NCBI GenBank assembly: GCA_964035795.1
Contig: OZ038321.1
Location: 5,322,337 to 5,386,336 of the forward strand
Length of the DNA stretch: 64,000 nt
Source of the DNA: Pterobdella sp. o SKG-2022
Lineage: Eukaryota > Annelida > Clitellata > Hirudinida > Piscicolidae
Reading direction: 5' to 3'
Part shown: piece by piece, positions 26,301 to 38,566 of the stretch
Position numbering within the stretch: position 1 is the first letter of the stretch
Layout of the letters: each line of letters begins with the position of its first letter
Position numbers and translations under genes: made by a program
Notes under the pieces: model-generated
What the model was told of the DNA's origin: nothing
Database searches by the model: none
The model's input: the letters and a program-made list of their open reading frames with translations, nothing else

Positions 26301-29300
26301 ATTGTAATGACAATAATAATAATATTTTAATAATTTTTTTATATGCAGACTTGCTCAAAAGAGAGCTTAGTGGACAAACAAACAATAACATCTCTCAGAG
26401 AAGTTCAACTATAATTATTATTTTTTTATCATATATTATTTATCAATGTCGTTTTTTATTTATGTTTAATGATGAATCAGGAGTTGTTGAAGGCAGGGAC
26501 ATTGAGAATCTTTCACAAACCATTTCAAGCGTCACTCACCAGGTTTTTATGATGTTTTGAATTTCATTACAAATGCCATTTAATGCGTTGCAATAAATGA
26601 TGACACTCTTACGTTATGTATTGTATTGAAAGGACCACTCAAGTAGGGGCTTGTGATATCGAACAGTGCCTCGAGTTTTTATCGTTTATTGATTTTTGTA
26701 AATAAAATAAAATTTCTGACAGAGAAATACAAGAAGAAAAAGTTGGGTTTGAAGAAAATAGGTGAGAGTTTGTGGGCTGTCTTATTCCAATAAAAATTAG
26801 GAAATTTTTTATCACTTAATAATACTTTGCTGCTTATAAATTGCCAAATGAATGTTTGACAGAGAAGAGGATAATAGAGATCAAAACAAGTACTTTGAAA
26901 TTTAATAATTTCTTTTTGAGTTTTTAATATTAAATATTTTTATATAGAGCTTTGATCGTGACCCAGCGATATAGCAATTCACCCAGTGCTACACAGCAGA
27001 TCATTGCACTTAAACAACAAATCTCACAACTTCTTGCCGATGTTAGTTATTTACATGTATTTGATTTGTGTTTTGATCATAGGTATGCAGTCTCGAGTGA
27101 TGTGGAGATGTGTCAGTGGTGCATCTGTATGCATTGTCGTCTGTGTTTCTGCCTGGTTCTAGTGATGCTTCGTGTTTCAAACTACATTTTTTCAACCTAT
27201 CAGAAAAAACAAGAAGAACAAAAAGTAAAAGTTCTAAGAGAAAAAGTAGAAGAAAAGGAAGAAAGATGTAAGCGGGAGTTGTGTTACGTGTCAACACTGG
27301 AGGCCCAAGCTGCACAGATGAGGATGGTGATTGCGGAAAAAGAAAGAAAAGTTGAGGAATTCAAAGAAGAAAAATTATGTTTGGAGAATAATTGTCGAAG
27401 TTTACAAAGGTTGCACGATAAACTAGGAGTGGAAAATGAAATGGTGGTTGGAGAACTTTCAAATCTTAAAATACACTTCAGAAACAACAAAATACAACTT
27501 AAAGATGCTTTGCAACAAATAACTGCACTGGTGAGTGTATTATTTGGTCTTTGTTTGAATGCATGTGTATTCGTGAGTGCATGTGTGGTTTTCACTATCA
27601 ACAGGAAGCCCAGCTACATAACAACAATGAATGTGATTTGAAACAAAAAATCGCATCTCTCCACAAAGAAACAACGCTACTTCAACATGAAAATAATTCT
27701 TTGAATGCAAATATCCGAAAATCTAAAAGTGAACTTAATAGATGTAAAAGCGAACTTTTAAAGGTCAAAGAAGAAACTAATAATAATAATCAACAAGAAA
27801 TACAACATTTGAAGGTTAGAAAATTATTAGTATTATATTATGCTTATTTGAAAAACTTGTTATTTTCATGAAGAATTTTTGATACATTTATTTTTTTAAA
27901 AGGCTAAAATTTTCGATAGTACAACATTATCATAAATCATTAGTATTATGTTTGTTTATCCTACTATGGTTTTAAATTCATATTTATTTGTGAATGAGAG
28001 ATTTGTTTGTTTGGTCATAGCAGCGCAAAAATCACCAATTATTCAATCTGTTTGCCGATTCATTCTAGGTACGATAAGTAAATCGACCATTTGATCGTCC
28101 CTATCTGGGCACAATTGGTTGTTACCACAAGGCGCTACTCTATGTATTATTTATCTATGCATGAACCATGTTGTGAAGACCAACTTAAACGTTTTTTACA
28201 TTATTTCCAGGTGGAGCTTTCACGACTCAAAAGAATCGAACAAGTTAACTTATGTTTCCATCAATACTTATCTAATTTTATCACTAATACTAATAATACT
28301 AAAAAAAATTAGTTGTGTGGGCGTCTTGAAGAAGAAACTCAAATGTTGAAGGATCAGTTGAGCAGAACTGGAAATAACATACAAGAAAACAACACGCCAC
28401 ATAACAATAATACAAAAAATCAAACCAACAACGTGCATAACAACCACAACTCACCTGAAAACCCTATGATGCCTCATGAAGAGACATCGTTCATTATTGG
28501 CAGGTTTCCAGTTTGCTTATTCTTCACTTTGATTTTTATTATATTTTTTATTTGATATAAGCTTTTTCTGAATTTCAATAATAAATAAAATGAAAATAGT
28601 TGACTTTTTATCACAGGGCTGACAACAGTTTCAAAAGTGGAGACAATAGCTTTAAGTAAATATTTTTTTTGCATAATATTGAATAAAATTATAAAAGATA
28701 ATAATCAATATCTGAAGCTCCTTGGCGAAATACATGAAAGACAATCCATTTTTTGTGAGATTGCATAATTATGTTCTTTTTAACATAATAATCAAAAATA
28801 AATTTCAATCAGGTGAAACTAGAATGTTCTACTCCAGGTTTATCTACATGTGTTTGTGTTTTTATATTTTTATCCCTAAATGTGTTTTTGTCTTCATGTG
28901 TTTGCGATTTTTTCCAATGTTTTTCACTTACCATTTTTGTTTGTATAAACAACTAATGTTTTTTCGTTAATTTAACTACGATAGTGTCGTGAAAATCTAT
29001 AAATTTTTAAGTTACAAGGAATAAGTTTTACATATTTTGTATTTGAACAAAATATTTCATGAGATAATATTGAGTTATCAAGTATCTGAGAAGATATCAC
29101 AAATTTGTGTCCAAGAAAAATATCTGAAAATCCGATTTACTGTTATTGCTTATGAAGATAAATTTTAAACAAATAATTTTTCGAACTTTTTAATTAAGTG
29201 TGAATTAATTTATAAAATATTGTTTCATATCTCAAAAATAAGTTTACTATTGTTATAATTTTAATATGATATTATGGTATCGTTTCATTTAGCTTGGCAA

Positions 29301-30519
29301 ATGATATTAGTAAATTTCGTTGTGGAAAACTGCCAAATGTTGGATCTGGCAGTCTATGAAAATTTGTTTCAAATAGAATTTCTCAGTTCAAAAACTATGA
29401 TATAGTAGCGTCAACTGATGTCAAACCCAGTAGTTACTGAAACATGGAGAGCAGTATAATAGGGTTAATGATATGTTTAAAACTACGTTCTGAACTTGGA
29501 GGGTATTCTAAGAATCAATTATTAGCTTCTAACAGAATTGAAAATCTATTTTTATATTAATAAAATTGTCGAAAATATATATGGTTTTTCAATATATTCA
29601 AATTTTAAACAAAGTGCTCACAAAGAACATTAGCCGAAAAAACAAAGTCACATCTAAAGGTTACTTCCCACATTACTCATTCAATCAAATATTTCCTTGT
29701 AGCTTCTGCTTTACTCATAAACAGCCTCGCAAGTGGACGCCATCGACAACGAAGCCATCACTTTGAACCAGTTCTTGACTGAATGCGACCTTTCTCCTAA
29801 AGAACGGGTCTCTATTTTATTGATAACTATAAATATTTTCTTTATTATTTTCAATTACATTCTATCACGGTCCACAGCGTAGGTTCTTAGTGAGGAGGGG
29901 GATTGAGTTGGATGGAGAAGAGAGAGTAAGCAACAAACAAACTTTTCCAAGACCGAAATCTCCTGTCTTTTTGGAAGGCTATGGAAAAAAAGGTTGTTTC
30001 AGAAGTAAAAGTGCCCTTAACCACAAGGAATTTGAAGAAAAAAAAACTTTCTCAGAAAAATTGTTAAATCTACAAAAATCAAAGAAAATATACAAGAATA
30101 AAATTGATTTTAATCAGCTCAAATCAAAAATCAACAATGATGGAGTTGAGCAGCAAGGTAGTTTGACTGAGTGCAAGCAGAGGAAAGACTCCCAGGATCA
30201 CGTGGTATGTGCGCCGAGAAGGGAGGAAACAGATAAAAATAAAATTTCAATTAACAAAAGTGAGGAAACAAGTTGTTCAGAGAAGAGTTCAAAGTTCAAA
30301 TTCGGCCGACCTTTCTCTGCTGGGGTCAACAGTGTCGATAAGAATTGCAGAGGTGTGAAACTTTCCTACTCCTCGCCTGAAGACAATAACAAATTCAATC
30401 TCAAAATTAATAATGAAAACGATGATAAAGAAAAAAATGAAAAAACACCAGGCAAACAAAAACATCGGTTTGGAATCAACAGCAGAACTCGTCCTTTCCC
30501 AGCCTACGGATGTTTTTAA
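20371..30519 (+). CDS. CCDC88 family (Girdin/Daple-like) protein: HOOK domain, coiled coils, GBA-like motif, C-terminal PDZ ligand
   Basis: Exons I can join: 20371-20412, 20941-21021, 21116-21193, 21305-21374, 21952-22094, 23277-23357, 23423-23494, 23562-23657, 24563-24700, 25185-25323, 25410-26114, 26168-26238, 26349-26402, 26948-27041, 27204-27530, 27605-27814, 28211-28243, 28313-28503, 28617-28655, 29725-29807 and 29878-30519. Gaps at 22095-23276, 26403-26947 and 28656-29724 hold small unresolved exons. The N-terminus ([14 protein letters not shown], then CYLNDI, then [16 protein letters not shown]) matches the Girdin HOOK domain, which binds microtubules or dynein adaptors. Long Glu/Lys-rich coiled coils follow. 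Exon 29725-29807 encodes [13 protein letters not shown], resembling the G-alpha-binding motif of Girdin and Daple. The protein ends PAYGCF, resembling Daple's Dishevelled-binding YGCV terminus. At about 1130 resolved codons it is shorter than vertebrate members. It probably links cytoskeleton or polarity to G-protein and Wnt signalling. Confidence 0.9.
20677..20900. repeat. 28-bp tandem repeat, 8 copies, in intron 1 of the CCDC88-family gene
   Basis: The unit begins TAATCAGAAATTACTTTAAA and is 28 bp. Seven well conserved copies start at 20677, 20705, 20733, 20761, 20789, 20817 and 20845, followed by a decayed eighth. Copies 1-4 have ATTACT and copies 5-7 have ATTATT at the same position. Confidence 0.95.
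21720..21776. repeat. (TTA)n-rich microsatellite in intron 4
   Basis: Imperfect TTA/TTAT repeats lie in the intron upstream of the HOOK-domain exon at 21952. Confidence 0.8.
23680..23840. mobile_element. Foldback element (near-perfect palindrome), copy 1
   Basis: Two arms of about 77 bp (23680-23757 and 23763-23840) are inverted copies with a loop of about 5 nt. The arms contain GAACACAAATAAA, GAAGCTTTCCGTTA and GTAACATTTTCAAGTATA. The same blocks occur in the arms of the element at 42220-42641, which defines a family. It lies in an intron of the CCDC88-family gene. Confidence 0.85.
23925..24500 (+). mobile_element. Highly diverged LINE remnant in a CCDC88 intron
   Basis: Segments parallel the post-RT end of the LINE at 3790-4440, for example GAGTGAGTTGAAAAAACTAAAT, AGAGAATATTTCGAAAAAATC and a GTGCGACGTTCAGTTTGCCG block corresponding to GTGTGGTGTGTATTTAGCTG. 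Many stops are present. It is much older than the other copies. Confidence 0.6.
24701..25184 (+). repeat. Intron made almost entirely of (CTAC)n
   Basis: This 484-nt intron runs from donor GTTGGT to acceptor CTTAG, and 24711-25180 (470 nt, about 117 units) is pure CTAC/ACCT repeat. The flanking exons encode coiled coil and are in phase across it. The YLPT open frames are artefacts. Confidence 0.95.
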
Positions 30520-31138
30520 TTTTATACACCATGAAGTATTATTATCACGCTTCAATTTCACGCATGTTTTGTACCTAAAAATGTTTACATCACTTGTTTT
30601 TGTAGGTCGTCACATGTTTTTAGCTCACCGTGTGTTTTATGTTCTTTGGAGACTTTTCTTCGTAATTGTATTTTTAGAATATTTTGTTTAAATAAAATTC
30701 TATTTTTGAAATTCATTTTTCAAAAGAATCTCTAAAATGAAAAAATCTTTATAAACTTCAAATAATATATTTAAATAAAAATTTATTTTTTATCGAGAAA
30801 AATTATTCACATAATGAAGAATTGCAAAGGGAGAGAAAATTGATTTGTTCAAACGGAAGCATATTGATTCATTCATCACTCGCTCTAACTTCCTTCGTAA
30901 AAAATTACAAAAGAACTTGAAAACCATTAGAAGTAGCCTCATTTGTCTTTTCGGTTTAAAATAATTTTATAGTGTTGACAATGACGTCACTACGGTCCTT
31001 CATTCGACGTCTTCCATTCAAAACATTTCAATCGATCCACATTTAATGCTGTTAAAAATGCGCTGAAATCTTGAATCACGTCAAAATTGATTTTTCTCTT
31101 TTTTATAAAATCTCAAGCTGGTTGTTAAAAATGTGAAA
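30520..31138. other. Intergenic between CCDC88-family and CAP genes
   Basis: AT-rich. It probably contains the CCDC88 3' UTR (AATAAA at 30691) and the CAP promoter. No other feature was recognised. Confidence 0.45.
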
Positions 31139-32272
31139 ATGGAGAGAATTTTCTATTTTGCATGTGAGTTTTTACTTTGAGTATATTTTCTTTTAAAGAA
31201 AAAACAAGTATATTTTTTCTGTATAATTTTTTTAATATTTTGAAGCTTTGGAATAAATTTATTCAATACAGGCCTTTTCGCCATTGGAGCTTCGAAAAGT
31301 TTGTTGGATGAAGATGGTGAGTTGAACTTCAACCATCTGTACCGAACAACCTAAAAATACACAAAAAAAACAGGATCAGTTCCAAACTTGAAAGCAGATG
31401 ATGATGAAGGTCCAAGTGAGTCCATTTACGCTGATCTGGCTGACGTCATGCTGCCCCTCAAACGAGCTCAAAATACCTCTATGCCTTCCAAAAAACATCA
31501 AGGTTTTTTCGTTCTTGGCATCCACCCACTTCGCATTTTATAATTTTTTTATTTTTGAGTTTCTTATTTTTTGCTGTCAATTTTAAATTATATAAAGCAA
31601 AAAAACCTTGCCAGTAGAAACGTTGGCAGCTGATCAGAAAAAAACTATCCTTGATGCTCATAATGATTTGAGGAAGAAGGAAGGGTCAAAAGAAATGAAG
31701 AAATTAGAATGGAACGACGTGTTGGCCGAGATGGCTCAAGGGTTCGCAAATGAATGTAAGTTTGCCCATGGACAACCAGCTTCGCCTAAGGCTCCATTTG
31801 AATACGTTGGCCAAAACGTGTACGCCAAGAAGCCTTATTCAGAGCCTGTAGATTTGAAAGCGGTGACACTCAAGTGGTTTAGTGAAAAAGCCAACTACGA
31901 CTACGAAAATTCGAAATGTAGTTCCGTCTGTGGACATTACACTCAGGTTAGCAATTGATGAAGCTTTATAGTCCCACATTCACTACACCATTAACATAAG
32001 GTTGTATGGCACGACACCACGGATTTGGGATGCGCATTGAAACAATGTGACCAACTGGCAGGAACTCCATGGCAAAACGCCTTGCTTGTCGTTTGCAACT
32101 ACGGACCTGCGTTTGTTTTTTTAGATATTTACTTTTAGTAAATTTAATTTTTCATTATAAAAACCTATATATACAAAATTACAGAGGCAATTGGAATGGA
32201 AAAAAGCCTTTCGAGAAAGGAGCCAGCTGTTCCGGCTGTCCGGATAGTTGTGAAGATGGCCTCTGCAGTTAG
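31139..32272 (+). CDS. Secreted CAP/SCP-domain protein (6 exons, 242 aa)
   Basis: Exons are 31139-31163, 31272-31316, 31374-31502, 31615-31946, 32001-32110 and 32185-32272. All phases agree and the stop is TAG. Residues 1-18 (MERIFYFACLFAIGASKS) are a signal peptide. Residues 24-66 are an acidic linker. The CAP domain covers about 70-225, with ILDAHNDLRK, LEWNDVLAEMAQ, FANECKFAHG, CGHYTQ/VVWHDTTDLGCA across an exon junction, and VVCNYGPAGNWNGKKPF, the usual CAP1 and CAP2 signatures. The Cys-rich end (CSGCPDSCEDGLCS) matches GLIPR/CRISP-type tails. The family comprises extracellular proteins of the CRISP, antigen-5 and pathogenesis-related type, and lipid or sterol binding is known for several. 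The function here is unknown. Nothing suggests the gene is broken. Confidence 0.93.
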
Positions 32273-33412
32273 TCTTCGACGTTTTTTTTTCCAGTTGCTT
32301 TGGAAAAACTTTAATTATTGAATTTTACAGAAAACTGAAGAGCGCCAATTTCGATCATCATAACTTTTCGAATACCTCAAAATATTCGATTATTGACTTT
32401 ATTAAATTTATTCGAAATTTCAATCGTTCAATAAAACAAATGGACCATTCCTATTTAGCAACGAATCTACCTACATCGTCTAATGCCCCCATAAATCGCT
32501 TAGCTAAATAAAAGAAGCAAAAGTAACAGCATATTACTAATAAGAATCAAGGCATAATAAGATTAGGCTAAAGCATAAAATAACGTCTTGATGTAATAAA
32601 CCACTTAAGCCATTAAATATGAATAACAATGAAATAATTCGATATTTAAAATGAATGCGACTACCAAAATGTAAGAATTTAAGATGCACACATGTTATGA
32701 GGAATGATATAAAATCACCATAACAAGGACATTTAATTTTCCTTAATATCTGTTAAGAGGATTGTGAGATGGCAGCGAGAGACGCCGTGAAGCATTTGAA
32801 GACTGCAAGGCACTTTTTATTAGTGTAACTATTTTTTCATTCGTATTATTTGTATGATTAGAATAATAACACTGCCAAATTAGTAATAACGCATTATGAA
32901 CAATAACAATAATGATCAACAACAGCAATAAAAATAAAGAAAAATATAATCAAAATAGTATAAAAATATATTTTTTTCGAATAAAAAAACAAAATGACGT
33001 TACATGAAAAAAAAGCATATAAAAAAACGGTTTTGAAAATGTGCAACAAATCAACTAGCTTTATGGAATCATTTGATCATAACAATGATGGATGGATGAA
33101 AAAGACGACGGATGAATCAAGGGTTCTGAGGGACGACATCAGGCACTAATCTGGTCTGCATATATCATGATTTAATTCAATAATAACTGTTGTGTTTCTT
33201 GTAACGAAAACGCAAAAGATTCGAAACTTTTATTGAGTAATAACTATATAAGGAAGACAGAAGACACAGGTATGAAATCTCTAGCTGTTTTATACTATAG
33301 ATTAAAAATATTATAAGAAATAGAATATTCTAGAACAATATAAAATATTCTAATAACAAGTTAATATTTGTGCAATAGTAAATTTCTGTAAAAATAACAA
33401 TATCCACTAAAA
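32273..33412. other. Intergenic between convergent genes
   Basis: AT-rich sequence between the 3' ends of the CAP gene (plus) and the ankyrin-tail gene (minus). I see no gene or repeat in it. Confidence 0.5.
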
Positions 33413-36400
33413 TTAAGAAATGACCTGAAGTTCATCCACACTGCTGCCATCCATATTCCTCTCTTCATTGCTGGCCAAACCAAACTCATCATTTTCTTTA
33501 GCATTATTTTCCACAATACCTGCATCATCATCTTTTCCATTAATATCTTTTATATTAACGTTATTATTGTTTCCTCCAACGAGTGTCACGAGAATATCAT
33601 TTCTGCCAATCATCTTGAGCCCCGCCTCCAACTCCTCTTTTGAACCTCCATCTTTTCTCCACTCGTGTAACATTACCAAAGCCTGTGTAAAACAATATTT
33701 TTGAAAAACAATTTTGAGGAAGCAAAAAAACAAACTTGCTCTTTGTCATTCGAATAATCTTTTTGCAATCTCTCTATCTCTTCTTTCTTCACTCCTATGT
33801 ATATTAATGAAGTTTAAAAAATTGTGATTTATAAATATTCAAGTCACTTTTTGAAGTTTATTTTATTCCTTTAAAGCTTTTCATAAAACGAAATTAAATT
33901 AAATATAACTTATATTGTGTTTTCATTTGAATATTTATACATGGCTAGAAGAATTAAAATGTGATTTATAAGTATTGTGAAACCTTTAAAAGAAAATAAC
34001 CTAATTGAGTGGCTAGTGGTACCCAATCAGCTTGCAATGAGTCTATCCATCTAGAATGTTCTGTCATATTTTTATAGTGCATTAGCTCAAAAATGAAAAA
34101 AGAAAACACCCACCAGTAGAAAGTAGAAATGGACTCCCAGGCAAGTCCCCTTCCAACACACACACCTTTTCTCCTGTGGCTGTGATTGCATTAAAAACAT
34201 TATCAATACAATTCAAATACATACCCCAATACGAAAAATATTAGTTGCAACAAAAATAAATGAACCAACTCACCAGACACCAAAGTGATCACACACCTAA
34301 CATTGCTGATGACATCAGCAGCTTCAACCAATGTGGAAGCTCGATTGGTGCTGATGCATCTGAGGTGATAAGTCATACTTAAAATACGATAAAGGTATTA
34401 ATATGCAAAATGAACTAGAATAATGAAATACAAATGTTGGAAAGAAGGGAGAGTAATGTTGTGAACATCTCCAGATATCATTACATCATATATGCCTCTG
34501 TGTTCCAACTGTGTGTGTTTTTGTGAGTGTGAATCCAAAAACAACAAAATAAGCAATAATACAATTACAGACTGTGATATAGGAAGTGGAAGCAATCAAT
34601 TTAAAAGATTCTTCATTCTCCAAAATGTCCTTAATGCTCGTGTCATCTGTGCTCACTACTTGTATCTGCATATGTGTATATCATATCATTTGTTATAGTC
34701 AGCATCTCTCATTTCCAAAGTCACTTATTTCACTTCATGACTCTCTCAAAGGTATCTTTAAATATTAACTTGAATGTACGAGAAAGGTTTCCCATTATGC
34801 CTTACCAAGGTAACCATGGCTTTCTTTTTCTTACACCACTATAGATTCAAAAACTACACGCTTGTTTCACACAATTCTCATTCACTTCGCAAGTCGTAAT
34901 TCCTTCTCATAAAAAGTTTTCTTTTCACTCATTAATCTTCAACATTGCCGGGCATAAGCATAAACTCTATTCAAAAAAGACTGTTGGATAGATGAAGATT
35001 GATTTTCAATTTGCAAAGCATTGAAGTCTTTGAAAGTATTAGATATCCAAAAAAGATGTGGTGAAAAAAAATACAAAAAGAAAAAAAGAGAAAAAACTCC
35101 TGATTTTATTTCAGTGAAATGTAGGCTTCTTTAAGCAAACCTTTGTTAATGAATGTATTTGGCCAATATCTAATATCTTCCTAAAAAAACAAGTTTAAAA
35201 ATACCAAAAAAAGAGCTAACATTGAACGTGGATATTAAATTGAGAAGACTAAGACAACATGGGAATGTAAAAAAAGAAGCAGGGTCAAAAAAATATTGAT
35301 TGAAAAAATATGTGATGGTAAATGAATTCAAAGTGGATAAAGACAGAAATGGCATATTGTGGAAAATGAAGATTTAAAACTGTTTATATAGTTTATGGTT
35401 GGTAGAGTGGAACCAAAAACAGAATTGCATGACATAGAAATATAAAAAGCCTCATTTTCGATCTCAACCAAAATAAAAAACAATGAGGAAAAAAGACGAC
35501 ATATAGGAATAAAGAGCAGGATAACCATAATATTAATACTACTAAAAAAAGTTTTTGAAGAAGAGTTTGAGAATTAATTTTTTGAAAACTAGTCTTGTTC
35601 CGTATAGAAAATGTAGAAAAGTAAATTGGAGCCATGTGGAGTTTGCATTAAACGAGTGATGGCTAACTTCCTAAGGTGTTTTGAGTGCAATTGCTGGATC
35701 CATGCTAGTTGTGCATCTTCCAAAAATGTAGGCAAAGCTAGCTAAAGGTTTCATGTCTGTCATAGGTAACAGAAATAATATCTCAACAACTAGTAAAATC
35801 TTTATGCCATGGTTTTGAAACAGTGCATTCTTTTCTATATTTGGGAAATAAAGTAGCTTCTAACGGGGATTGCGAAGCAGCAGCAACTGCAAGAATTAAA
35901 GCAGGCTGGAAGAAGTTTAATGAATTTAGCAATATTTTATTATCTACAGCAACAATAAAGGCAACAAAAAAAAGCAACATTAACAATAGCAATAACAATC
36001 AAAACAGTAGCAACAACAACTAAAACAAGAACATAACAACAACAATCAAAACAATAGCAACAACAATCAGAAAAATAGATAAAATAACAACAACAATCAA
36101 AACAATAACATCAAAAACAACAGCCCGGCAAGAGAACCTATCTTCTCGTGGTGCTGGGTGAGCACTCAAACGGGAGTGTCAAAGAGGTTCTCAACTACGT
36201 CAACTTCCGATCCCAGAACACTTCAAAAACACATCCATCAAGTGTATACCCCATCAAAAAAACGCTACAAAATGGCCGTCAGTAAAGCAGGTCTGCAAAC
36301 CACATAAGACAGAAGCACCAGACACAAGCAAACATAAACAATCAATAACGCGGACTTCAAACCACAAAAAAAATGCTCTTCTCTCAATTCTTTGCAGCTA

Positions 36401-38566
36401 CCTTATGGTGGACAAATGCAAGAACGGTGTGTGTGTGTGTGAATGGTTATATTCATGTGATTTTGTATACAGATGTAGTTGTGATTATGGGTGTCCGTAT
36501 ATGTTAACATTAATGCAAGTGTGAACCTGCCATTGAGAATGGGACTCGAGTTTTGCAAGCAGATGCAAACATGCATACACTGGAGGTCCAACTATACATG
36601 TGTAAGTTTTGTTCAATATTTCTTGTGCTCTTTCGTGGTTCTCTATTAACACATATCTGTGCATTTACGTAAATTTATCAAATGACCTTTTTTTCCATTT
36701 GAAAAAATTGATGAAAAAGTTACCTGGCAGACACATTGGTATTGAAAAATACAGTATCTTTAATCAATTGAATGGGAGCCAACTCTGTCACATTTTCCCA
36801 TTCTGAACCTGTGCCTGCGTGTATGTTGTTTTGTAATAATGACATGGATGAATAAAACATACTGTTCATGGAATAGAAGAGTAGCACAGGTTGTTTATTG
36901 TCCTTCTTGTAGTCTGTCCAAATATTATGAATATAAGTGAATGAATGGAAAACTGGTATAATTAAAGAAAGATATAAATAAATTTTCAGCCCACATAGCT
37001 CAGCTGGTAGAGCGTTAGAGTAGTTATCTAAAGTAACGGGGTTCAATCCCGTATGGGCCGACAATTATATACACAAGAAGCGTCTTGTGAAACATCTGTT
37101 GAGCTAATGAAACCCCATTATGAGGCGATCTAAAAAAAATTAATAAATTGAACAACTGTTGATGAGCTTTTGCAGATGTGTGGATACAGACACACGCACA
37201 GTAACACATGAGTGAAACTTCCTTCTTCTTGGTTCAATACACACCACATTACTACTCTTCAGTTTTACTCCATCATATGTCCAATCTTTGTCTACAGAGT
37301 TCACCTGTGTAAAACATTATATAAAAGCTTCAATATCTCAAAATCCAGGTTCAATAAATGGGCTTTGTGAATCAATCCATTAGAATATCAACCTTAAGAG
37401 ACACTGTAGTAGGCAAGTTGACAGCATTTACAGGGATTTCAAGTGAGGCTGTTGAAGTTCTCAAAACTGATCCAATTTTTTCCACACATGTGCTTGTCTG
37501 TTTACAAGCATAATAACAAGTTAGTTTATTTTTGATGTTGCTTCACACAATGTGATACAATTGTGTAACAAACTTGTTTGGTTCGAGAGACAATCACAAA
37601 AAACATTGGCAGATGGCATGTAATGATGCTACACATGAGTTTCTTATCATTGCACCCTTGTTTTTTTTGGATTGTTGTTATCAATATAGAAATATTTATA
37701 GATAAATAAATATTCCAGATTTAACCTTTAGTTGCTTGTTCTACAAAAGTCATGAATTCTTCAGAAGGTTCAGAGTTCACATGGTGTTGCCAAGATTTCC
37801 CATCATCACTCCTTAACACTATCACCTACCACCATTATATGTGTTCAAACAGCATATATCTCAAAATAACGTCACAAACTTCTCTGTTGACACTAGAAAG
37901 ACAAGCAAAATGAGGCACTTTGATTAAAATTGGTCTGCAATTGTTTTTTCCAATAGATAATTTGACAAATCACAAAAAAATTCATTATACATACCCGATA
38001 AAGTTGGTGTTGACTGGTCCGACCTGGATAAACCTTGAAACAAAAGCTTCATCTTCTGAGAGATCAGGTAAAGAAGTCATTTTATTGACCTTTAACATAC
38101 GACATGTCAATCGAGTTGGTTGACACACCTGCCATTATAAATATAATTATTAAACAATATAGAGATAATTTTGTGACTCACCTTGCCAGGAGGAATAATG
38201 ACATCAACTCCATGATGTCTGCGACCCAACATCACACCCCCACGAGCATCTACCAAAAAACTCGCCAGAAATCTAAATTTTGTGTCAAATGTATGTGAAG
38301 AAAAGAAGTTGAATCAAAATTCAAATGAAATTGTCAATAATAATAAATATAAAAAGAAAAAATTTTTGAAAGTTTAAAATACAAATAATGAGGAATACCC
38401 TGGAGCCAAAGATTTACTCATCGAAGATTCGTATTCAAGAGCATAATTACTCATCTGAAAATTTAACTTTGCTTGAAGTTTATTTTTATCATTCGAATTC
38501 TATTAAGTTTTGGACTGGGAATAATACCTGACTTTGAGTAAGTGTGTCGATTCTATTTTTTGTCAT
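33413..38566 (-). CDS. Ankyrin-like ZU5-ZU5-UPA-death-domain protein without ankyrin repeats
   Basis: Exons on the minus strand: 38528-38566, 38399-38454, 38182-38272, 37995-38128, 37851-37934, 37726-37811, 37574-37656, 37393-37497, 37157-37304, 36863-36913, 36724-36814, [34666-36723 unresolved], 34569-34665, 34432-34495, 34274-34377, 34114-34179, 34001-34060, 33736-33794 and 33413-33682. Phases agree outside the gap. Landmarks match ankyrin's spectrin-binding module: SFLVDARGGVMLGRRHHGVD and VIIPPGK, PTRLTCRM, FIQVGPVNTNFIG, a VPHF block, EPRRRKFH and FFNTNVSAR. UPA-like segments follow (STDDTSIKDILENEESFKLI). A death domain comprises WIDSLQADWVPLATQLG, VKKEEIERLQ and LEAGLKMIGRNDI, and a Ser/Asp/Asn-rich tail ends QVIS. 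Resolved length is about 560 residues. Upstream of the first ATG the frame has a stop, and no ankyrin repeats are visible. It probably acts in membrane-cytoskeleton linkage or death-domain signalling. Confidence 0.88.
35637..35965 (+). mobile_element. LINE fragment in intron of ankyrin-tail gene
   Basis: The plus strand reads GVCIKRV...RCFECNCWIHASCASS, a zinc-knuckle block, then FLYLGNKVASNGDCEAAATA and RIKAGWKKFNEFS. These are the knuckle and post-RT segments common to the same broad LINE type as 49518-50886. Stops interrupt it. Confidence 0.8.
35945..36125. repeat. (CAA)n-rich tract
   Basis: Imperfect ACAACA/AATCAAAACAATAGC repeats follow the LINE fragment directly, so they may be its expanded 3' tail. 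Confidence 0.75.
36989..37139 (+). mobile_element. tRNA-like sequence, probably head of a SINE
   Basis: 36989-37061 forms a D-arm (GCTC...GAGC), a five-pair anticodon stem TTAGA/TCTAA with loop GTAGTTA (anticodon position AGT) and a T-arm ACGGG-GTTCAAT-CCCGT. The acceptor stem pairs only with an offset (GCCCACA against TATGGGC, one mismatch), and there is no room for a normal T-loop register. A further 75 bp ending in an A-run follows, so a SINE or tRNA pseudogene is likelier than a working tRNA-Thr. It lies in an intron of the opposite-strand ankyrin-tail gene. Confidence 0.55.

Noticed and set aside
36989..37061. Functional tRNA-Thr
   Set aside because: The acceptor stem and T-loop do not fit the standard register, and a SINE-like body follows.
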